From Vibrio methylphosphonaticus (lineage in GTDB: Bacteria > Pseudomonadota > Gammaproteobacteria > Enterobacterales > Vibrionaceae): a DNA stretch of 64,000 bases. Position 1 is the stretch's first letter; each line of letters begins with the position of its first letter. Shown here one piece after another: positions 58,567 through 64,000 of this stretch. Position numbers and translations under genes: made by a program. Location: the NCBI RefSeq assembly GCF_023634655.1, contig NZ_JAMKMS010000007.1:186001-250000 (forward strand), read 5' to 3'. Below the pieces are notes generated by a model. The model searched no databases. It was not told the DNA's origin and saw nothing but the letters and a program-made list of their open reading frames with translations.

Positions 58567-60234
58567 TTATTTTGAGATACGCTTATATTTAATGCGGTGT
58601 GGTTCTGCAGCTTGTGGACCTAGAGTTTTCTTCAGCCAGTCCATGTATTCGGTATAGTTGCCTTCATAGAAGTTCACTTGACCTTCATCACGGTAGTCGA
58701 TGATATGAGTCGCAATACGGTCTAAGAACCAACGGTCATGCGAGATAACCATGGCACAGCCAGGGAACTCAAGCAGCGCTTCTTCAAGCGCACGTAGTGT
58801 TTCCACGTCTAGGTCATTGGTTGGTTCATCGAGTAGCAACATGTTGCCGCCAGCTTTAAGCAGTTTTGCTAGGTGAACACGGTTACGCTCACCACCAGAT
58901 AGCTCACCGATGATTTTTTGTTGATCAGAACCTTTGAAGTTAAAACGAGAGCAGTAAGCACGCGCCTGGATTTCAAAGTTATTGATCTTAATGATATCTG
59001 AACCTTCTGAGATCTCTTGGAATACCGTGTTCTTGTCATTCATAGAGTCGCGGAACTGTTCAACCGATGCTAGCTTCACGGTATCGCCAAGCTCAATGGT
59101 GCCAGAGTCCGGTTGTTCTGTACCACTGAGCATTTTGAATAGTGTTGACTTACCTGCACCATTGGCACCAATGATGCCCACGATGGCACCTTTAGGAATG
59201 CTAAAGGATAAGTCGTCAATCAGTACACGGCCATCGAATGATTTGGTTAGGTTAGTCACGTCCAGCACTTTGTCACCAAGACGTTCACCTGGTGGAATAA
59301 ACAGCTCGTTGGTTTCGTTACGTTTTTGGTGGTCACCACTTTGCAGTTCTTCAAAGCGAGCCATACGCGCTTTTGATTTCGCCTGGCGGCCTTTAGGGTT
59401 TTGACGAACCCATTCCAGTTCTTTTTCAATGGTCTTTTGACGAGCTTTCTCTTGAGACGCTTCTTGTTGCAGACGCGCATCTTTTTGCTCTAACCAAGAC
59501 GTATAGTTACCTTCCCAAGGAATACCTTCACCACGGTCAAGTTCAAGGATCCAACCAGCGGCATTGTCTAGGAAATAACGGTCGTGGGTAATTGCTACAA
59601 CGGTACCTGTATAGTCAACAAGGAAGCGTTCTAGCCAAGCAACAGACTCGGCGTCCAAGTGGTTGGTTGGTTCGTCGAGAAGCAGCATGTCAGGCTTTTC
59701 TAAAAGTAGGCGACAGATGGCCACACGGCGTCGTTCACCACCCGATAAAAATTCTACTTTCGCGTCCCACTCTGGCAAACGTAGCGCATCGGCAGCACGT
59801 TCTAGAGTATTGTCTAAATTGTGCCCGTCTTTCGCTTGAATCAGGGCTTCAAGTTCACCTTGCTCCTTTGCTAGAGCATCAAAGTCTGCATCCGGTTCTG
59901 CGTAAGCAGCGTAGACGGCATCAAGACGTTTCATTGCGCCAGCAACATCTGATACGGCTTCTTCAACGATTTCGCGTACCGTTTTTGATTCGTCTAATTT
60001 AGGTTCTTGTGGAAGGTAGCCCACATTCAGTCCTGGCTGCGGACGAGCTTCACCGTCGATATCGGTATCAAGGCCAGCCATGATGCGGAGTAACGTTGAT
60101 TTACCTGAACCGTTGAGGCCCAAAACACCAATCTTAGCGCCAGGGAAGAAGCTCAAAGAAATGTCTTTAAGTATTTGTCGCTTAGGTGGCACAATTTTGC
60201 TCACTCGCGACATGGTATAGACGTATTCAGCCAT
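58567..60234 (-). CDS. ettA: EttA energy-dependent translational throttle A
   Basis: This 555-residue ABC-F protein has two ATPase domains. Walker A GLNGSGKST (about 40) and GANGAGKST (about 360), signatures LSGGERRRVAICRL and LSGGERNRVHLAKL, Walker B LLLDEPTNHLDAES and LLLDEPTNDLDVET. The YVYTMSRVSKIVPPKRQILK start and the arm (about 95-140) are EttA-like. It binds the ribosomal E site and gates elongation by ATP/ADP ratio. It is monocistronic. Confidence 0.95.
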   Translation of the reverse strand: MAEYVYTMSRVSKIVPPKRQILKDISLSFFPGAKIGVLGLNGSGKSTLLRIMAGLDTDIDGEARPQPGLNVGYLPQEPKLDESKTVREIVEEAVSDVAGAMKRLDAVYAAYAEPDADFDALAKEQGELEALIQAKDGHNLDNTLERAADALRLPEWDAKVEFLSGGERRRVAICRLLLEKPDMLLLDEPTNHLDAESVAWLERFLVDYTGTVVAITHDRYFLDNAAGWILELDRGEGIPWEGNYTSWLEQKDARLQQEASQEKARQKTIEKELEWVRQNPKGRQAKSKARMARFEELQSGDHQKRNETNELFIPPGERLGDKVLDVTNLTKSFDGRVLIDDLSFSIPKGAIVGIIGANGAGKSTLFKMLSGTEQPDSGTIELGDTVKLASVEQFRDSMNDKNTVFQEISEGSDIIKINNFEIQARAYCSRFNFKGSDQQKIIGELSGGERNRVHLAKLLKAGGNMLLLDEPTNDLDVETLRALEEALLEFPGCAMVISHDRWFLDRIATHIIDYRDEGQVNFYEGNYTEYMDWLKKTLGPQAAEPHRIKYKRISK

Positions 60235-60542
60235 TACCGATCGTTCCTAATATTCAAGTCAATAGAACTTGTATTTTACACCACGCAGTCGCTACCTTTC
60301 AATTTTCCTTGCCCTGCAATATGAATTGATTACGCTCCTCATGTGTAGCATTGCGAAAAAACTCGAGTTATGAAGCAAAAAGAAACAAATTCTTAATGAG
60401 AAAGAGATTGGCATAAGTCTAGTAATCGTCTTAAATTGAATATTCACCGTATCTTATATACGAGTAGAAAAGAGCGGCAAAAATAATAACAATAATGTTT
60501 GTATTGGGCGCGTTACCAGCACTTCAAAGGGATAAGGTTTAG
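60235..60542. promoter_or_regulatory. ettA-slt divergent promoter region
   Basis: This 308-base AT-rich region has no ORF. The only notable element is a small palindrome CGTATCTTATATACG (60448-60462), which could hold a -10. No binding site was identified with confidence. Confidence 0.3.
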
Positions 60543-62486
60543 ATGAATAAACAAGGAAATTGTGGCTTGGTATGGACAACGCTGTTGTCGTGTCTACTTG
60601 GTACTAGCATAGCTCAGGCACAAGACGAGGATAAATCACTGCTCAAGCAGCGAGAGATTTACGATCAAGCGCAGGCGCTGATAGATAAAAATGACGTCGC
60701 TGGTTATCAGGCATTGCGCCCATCGATTGCTGATTACCCATTAACACCTTATATAGATAATCGAGTATTTTCATTACAGTTGAAGGGTAAGTCGGTCACA
60801 CAGGTAAATACTTTTATCGAGAATAATCAGTCGTTTCCATTTTCCTACCGCATCCGAGCCCCTTATTTAGACCGATTAGCTCAACAGCAACGTTGGGGTG
60901 AACTGCTTGAATTTCAAACGACCTATCCTAATGGTGAGCGCTATCAATGTCTGTATCATTATGCGCAGCTAAAAACGGGCAATAAGGAAGCGGCGTATGA
61001 AGGTGCAGAGACGTTATGGAAGAGTGGTAAGAGTGTCTCTGATGCATGCGACCCTCTATTTTCAGCATGGAATAAAGCGGGTTTGCGAACTGATGAACAT
61101 ATCATTGAGCGTATGACGTATGCTTATCAATCACGTAATGGTTCGCTGATTAAATATCTCAATAAACAGCTTAAAACAAGCGCTGGGAAGTCACAGGGTA
61201 AGCAAATCGCCTCGTTATTTACCTCGCCTAAAATGGTGATATCTTTCAGTAACCAATCTTTCCCTGCGCCGTATAAAGCGCAGTTGATTGAATCCGCCTT
61301 TCGTAAACTCGCCCGCTCTAATAGCCAGCAAGCCTATTCCTTGTGGCCAGAGCTTGAATCGAACAGCAATATTTCAGCAGACTCAAAGCAATCCATGGCT
61401 GAATATTTGGCGATGCGCTTCATTAATACCGAGTCGGCATCAGAAGCAAAGTGGCGGGATTCGGTGTTGGAGAAAAGTGTTAATGACACCAATATTGAGC
61501 GAAGAGCGCGTCTTGCCATTCAGGAAGTCGATTGGCAAGGGCTCTCAGCTTGGATAGCAAGGCTGTCTGAGAAGCAACAACAGAGCAGCCGTTGGCAGTA
61601 TTGGTTGGCGCGTACAGAGATTGCGTTAGGGGACCAGTCGGTCGGTGAGCAGCGCTTACAAGGTTTAGTTGGTGCTCGAAATTTTTATAGTGCAGCGTCG
61701 GCGATTTATTTGCAGCACTCCATCGTGTACCCCATCTCTAAAGTCGTCATCGATATGAATACGCTTACGCCATATAAAACGAGCTTAATACGTATTAAGG
61801 AGTTAATTGACAGGGATAAAATCGCAGCTGCGAAATCAGAATGGCGCTATTTACTGTCGCGTGCTTCTAAAGAAGAAAAAACGATGTTAGCCGCTTATGC
61901 AGGGCAGCAGCGGTGGCATCATTTTACTGTCGTGGCAACGATTTCAGCAAAAATGTGGGACAACATGAGCTTACGGTTCCCACTTGCTCATAGCTGGTGG
62001 TTTGACTTCTATGCGAAAGAACTCAATTTGGATAGCGTAATGTTGATGTCTTTAGCAAGGCAAGAAAGCGCAATGGATGTGCAAGCCCGTTCTCCTGTAG
62101 GGGCGCGTGGGGTGATGCAAATCATGCCAGCCACGGCAAAATACACGGCTAAGAAACATAAAATCACTTATAAAAATAGCCAAGAGCTCTATCGCGTGGG
62201 GAAAAACATTCAGATTGGTTCTCACTACTTGAATGAACTATTGGGCAATTATGATGACAATCGTATCTTTGCTTTTGCGGCTTACAATGCTGGACCAAAC
62301 CGAGTAAAACGTTGGCGTCAGCGCTCGGATGAACAGCTTGATGTATTTGCCTTTATGGAGACTATCCCATTTAAAGAAACGCGCGGTTATGTCCAAAATA
62401 TATTGATGTTTCAAACCTATTATCGAGATAGGCTCGGTGTTGAAGGGGATTTTCTAACTTCGGATGAACTGAATCGCCGATACTAG
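60543..62486 (+). CDS. slt: Slt soluble lytic transglycosylase
   Basis: This 647-residue periplasmic enzyme has a signal peptide (about 1-26, ending AQAQ), a long helical superhelix (about 35-460), and a C-terminal SLT domain (about 475-640). Catalytic glutamate in LARQESAMDVQARSPVGARG, then VMQIMPATAKYTAK and the FAFAAYNAGPNRVKRW motif. It cuts the glycan to give 1,6-anhydro-muropeptides, feeding the NagZ/AnmK/MurQ route. It precedes trpR, as in E. coli. Confidence 0.95.
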   Translation: MNKQGNCGLVWTTLLSCLLGTSIAQAQDEDKSLLKQREIYDQAQALIDKNDVAGYQALRPSIADYPLTPYIDNRVFSLQLKGKSVTQVNTFIENNQSFPFSYRIRAPYLDRLAQQQRWGELLEFQTTYPNGERYQCLYHYAQLKTGNKEAAYEGAETLWKSGKSVSDACDPLFSAWNKAGLRTDEHIIERMTYAYQSRNGSLIKYLNKQLKTSAGKSQGKQIASLFTSPKMVISFSNQSFPAPYKAQLIESAFRKLARSNSQQAYSLWPELESNSNISADSKQSMAEYLAMRFINTESASEAKWRDSVLEKSVNDTNIERRARLAIQEVDWQGLSAWIARLSEKQQQSSRWQYWLARTEIALGDQSVGEQRLQGLVGARNFYSAASAIYLQHSIVYPISKVVIDMNTLTPYKTSLIRIKELIDRDKIAAAKSEWRYLLSRASKEEKTMLAAYAGQQRWHHFTVVATISAKMWDNMSLRFPLAHSWWFDFYAKELNLDSVMLMSLARQESAMDVQARSPVGARGVMQIMPATAKYTAKKHKITYKNSQELYRVGKNIQIGSHYLNELLGNYDDNRIFAFAAYNAGPNRVKRWRQRSDEQLDVFAFMETIPFKETRGYVQNILMFQTYYRDRLGVEGDFLTSDELNRRY

Positions 62487-62494
62487 ACGACTAG
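62483..62494 (+). promoter_or_regulatory. Possible TrpR operator upstream of trpR
   Basis: CTAGACGACTAG has the CTAG-N4-CTAG layout of trp operators (CTAGTTAACTAG in E. coli). It overlaps the slt stop codon and lies 64 bases before the trpR ATG, and TAGAAT (62521-62526) may be the -10. Confidence 0.4.
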
Positions 62495-62557
62495 GCTACC
62501 AATGTTTAGGCGCTTAAGGGTAGAATACTCACTGGAACGTTTCTGATGGAAAAGTGA

Positions 62558-62845
62558 ATGGAACCTCAATACCAAGACTGGCAACAAGTGCTGGATTTGA
62601 TTCAACGAACCGATGGTCCAGAGCAGCAGGCGGCATTAATGACAATGCTCCTGACTCCCGACGAAAGAGAAGCTGTGACCGCAAGGGTTAACATTTTATG
62701 TGAGCTGCTCAAAGGTGAGTTATCTCAGCGACAGATCAGTCAAATGCTCGGAGTCGGCGTCGCCACCATTACCCGTGGCTCCGCTGAAGTAAAACGCTTA
62801 AGTGACGCTAAAAAGGTATCCCTGAGTGATTTACTGCTCAAATAG
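62558..62845 (+). CDS. trpR: Trp operon repressor TrpR
   Basis: This 95-residue homodimeric repressor binds tryptophan. Its HTH reads LSQRQISQMLGVGVATITRG (about 62-82), and LTPDEREAVTARVNILCELL is the helical core. The slt-trpR order and convergent yjjX are as in E. coli. TrpR autoregulates in E. coli. Confidence 0.94.
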   Translation: MEPQYQDWQQVLDLIQRTDGPEQQAALMTMLLTPDEREAVTARVNILCELLKGELSQRQISQMLGVGVATITRGSAEVKRLSDAKKVSLSDLLLK

Positions 62846-62856
62846 TGACGCGAGAT

Positions 62857-62958
62857 TTAGTTTCTTGAGGTGCTTATTTTCTTGAGGTACTTATTTTCTT
62901 GATGTACTTAGTTTCCTGAAGTATTTAGTTTCCAGAAGTATTTAGTTTCCAGAAGTAC
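62857..62958. repeat. Six 17-bp tandem repeats between trpR and yjjX
   Basis: Six units of exactly 17 bases run back to back, from TTAGTTTCTTGAGGTGC (62857) to TTAGTTTCCAGAAGTAC (62942-62958). Neighbouring units differ by 1-4 bases, as in stepwise duplication. The last unit holds the stop codon and last codons of yjjX. Confidence 0.9.
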
Positions 62959-63475
62959 TGGGGAAATGGTCTTGGTTCATAAAGGGGATCAAAGCAAGAA
63001 CAAGGGCTTGGTGATAAACGGAGCTGCGAGTTAATTGATGATTGGTGAGCAAGGCAATTGCTCCCCCTTTTTGCTTGATATTTTCCGTTCCAAACGTTGA
63101 ATCCATAACATCTCCTAGCTCAACATCTGGCGCAAGCTGTGCGATTACCTTCGGTGGTAGCATTAAGCTCGCGCTTCGTGATTTCCCAGTCTTACCATTG
63201 GATTCTATGACCATCCATGCAAAAGTAGAATCATCATCGAGTCCTGCTTCAATCCCTACATAATAATGAGCATCTTCCACCGTATGGCGGGCATTACTTA
63301 CTCGATTTCGTGCGCCTAATAGTGTTTCGTCATTACTCATAGGCTGGTCAGGAACGCCACTTGGGACACTAACACCTTGAAAGTCGAAAAGTAGCCCTGG
63401 AAAAGCAGAATCGAAAGCACTTTTTACCGCATTGATTTTTGCTGGGTTGAGTGAGGCTATGACGACTTTTTTCAT
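62942..63475 (-). CDS. yjjX: YjjX inosine/xanthosine triphosphatase
   Basis: The protein has 177 residues from the ATG at 63475; an ATG five codons upstream is possible. ITPase-like fold: VVIASLNPAKINAVKSAF, then GARNRVSNAR, YYVGIEAGLDDD and KGGAIALLTNHQLTRSSVYH. It hydrolyses non-canonical purine triphosphates and prevents their entry into nucleic acids. Its final residues (TSGN) are encoded by the 17-bp repeat, so the C-terminus was probably replaced or extended by repeat growth. Confidence 0.92.
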   Translation of the reverse strand: MKKVVIASLNPAKINAVKSAFDSAFPGLLFDFQGVSVPSGVPDQPMSNDETLLGARNRVSNARHTVEDAHYYVGIEAGLDDDSTFAWMVIESNGKTGKSRSASLMLPPKVIAQLAPDVELGDVMDSTFGTENIKQKGGAIALLTNHQLTRSSVYHQALVLALIPFMNQDHFPSTSGN

Positions 63476-63659
63476 GATGTTCAATTCCATTTATCTAGTT
63501 AACAAACTCAATTCTAACGTAAATCTTCCTTACTCATGTCATTATTTTTTCCAACAAGATTACCTTATAAAGGAGCCCGTAGAGGTTCATTAAAGGAAAA
63601 TAATAGTATATGGTACGACGCTCCGTTTATTGAGCGCGTAATGATAAGAGATTATGGAA

Positions 63660-64000
63660 ATGAAAATAAAAAAAGTAGTGGTAGTGGCGGGATTAATGAC
63701 GTTAGTAGGGTGTCAGGCAACACAGCGACAAAATGCAACAACAGGGCAATACGAAACGAATTCTGCAACAAAAGGTGCGGTGATCGGTGCTATAGCAGGT
63801 ACTGCTGTAGGGATAGCGTCTGGTGGCGATAGTCGCGGTATTTTGCTTGGTGCGGCAAGCGGTGCTGCTATCGGGGGCGGTGCAGGATACTATTTTGATC
63901 AACAAGAGAAAGCCTTAAGGCAAGAGCTGTTAAACTCCGGCGTTCAAGTTGAGCGAACCGGTGATAATCAACTCATACTTCGACTAGAAAATGGAATTGG
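63660..64000 (+). CDS. YiaD-like OmpA-family lipoprotein (cut by window end)
   Basis: This partial gene starts at ATG 63660 (nine bases after AAGAG; ATG 63654 is too close). 113 codons are visible. Signal with lipobox MTLVGCQAT, then a glycine-zipper segment (about 35-75; GAVIGAIAGTAVGIASGG and AAIGGGAGYYFDQQ) that is typical of YiaD/PilZ-neighbour lipoproteins that end in an OmpA peptidoglycan-binding domain. The C-terminal domain lies outside the window, so the OmpA part is predicted only. Confidence 0.8.
   Translation, partial: MKIKKVVVVAGLMTLVGCQATQRQNATTGQYETNSATKGAVIGAIAGTAVGIASGGDSRGILLGAASGAAIGGGAGYYFDQQEKALRQELLNSGVQVERTGDNQLILRLENGI

Noticed and set aside
58982..60002. Plus-strand ORFs of 136-140 codons opposite ettA
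   Set aside because: Shadow frames of ettA; composition and lack of start signals argue against coding.
62857..62958. CRISPR array
   Set aside because: The 17-base units are contiguous, with no spacers and no cas genes; the 16- and 18-base arrays elsewhere are the same type.

Overview
The window reads as ordinary chromosome from a gammaproteobacterium of the genus Vibrio (moderate GC, densely packed genes). The support is gene order: lysS-vpsR, mutH/rppH-ptsP-lgt-thyA, nptA-nhaR-hlyU-rpsT-murJ-ribF-ileS-lspA-fkpB-ispH, a btsSR-type pair next to aroF-tyrA, and slt-trpR/yjjX. These blocks match, from memory, the Vibrio cholerae VC0664-VC0700 neighbourhood and parts of the E. coli map. No rRNA, tRNA, prophage, insertion sequence or CRISPR array is visible.

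Region 1-8.4 kb is an iron-uptake locus on the minus strand. It holds a TonB2 energy-transducing operon (DUF3450 protein, TtpC, ExbB2, ExbD2, TonB2 and a TPR protein cut by the window edge), a FhuF-like siderophore-iron reductase, a TonB-dependent siderophore receptor and an AraC/GyrI-type activator. Fur-box-like sequences lie before the TonB2 operon and before the receptor. Region 8.6-16.3 kb holds a DUF3545 protein, an AGCS sodium/amino-acid symporter with a roughly 600-base leader able to mask its own ribosome binding site, yaaA, srmB, trmN6, brnQ and fldB. Region 16.5-24.4 kb is xerD-dsbC-recJ-prfB-lysS, with the programmed frameshift of prfB intact, followed by vpsR. Region 24.8-33.5 kb has a small ORF plus DUF1127 pair, tas, a DUF6482-like gene, mutH, a 619-bp gene-free stretch rich in DnaA boxes, then rppH-ptsP-TSUP-lgt-thyA.

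Region 33.5-46.8 kb holds an SDR oxidoreductase, two divergent envelope proteins with acidic, tyrosine-rich tails, a Pho-box-preceded sodium/phosphate cotransporter, nhaR, hlyU, rpsT, and murJ-ribF-ileS-lspA-fkpB-ispH. Region 46.9-57.3 kb combines a CstA/BtsT-type pyruvate or peptide transporter, peptidoglycan-recycling genes (murQ, anmK, nagZ), a BtsS/BtsR-like LytS/LytTR two-component system and the aroF-tyrA operon under TyrR boxes. Region 57.4-64 kb has an M23 peptidase, ettA, slt, trpR, yjjX and the start of a YiaD-like lipoprotein.

The most interesting signals are regulatory. (1) A cluster of DnaA boxes between mutH and rppH is in the position where E. coli carries DARS2. (2) Five direct repeats at 20-21 bp spacing upstream of the cstA-family gene resemble the E. 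coli BtsR motif, and the matching two-component system lies 4 kb away. (3) A near-perfect 27-bp-arm inverted repeat without a U-tract separates a lipoprotein gene from murQ. (4) The symporter has a structured leader. (5) Three independent 16-18 bp tandem arrays sit just past gene ends, one running into the yjjX stop codon.
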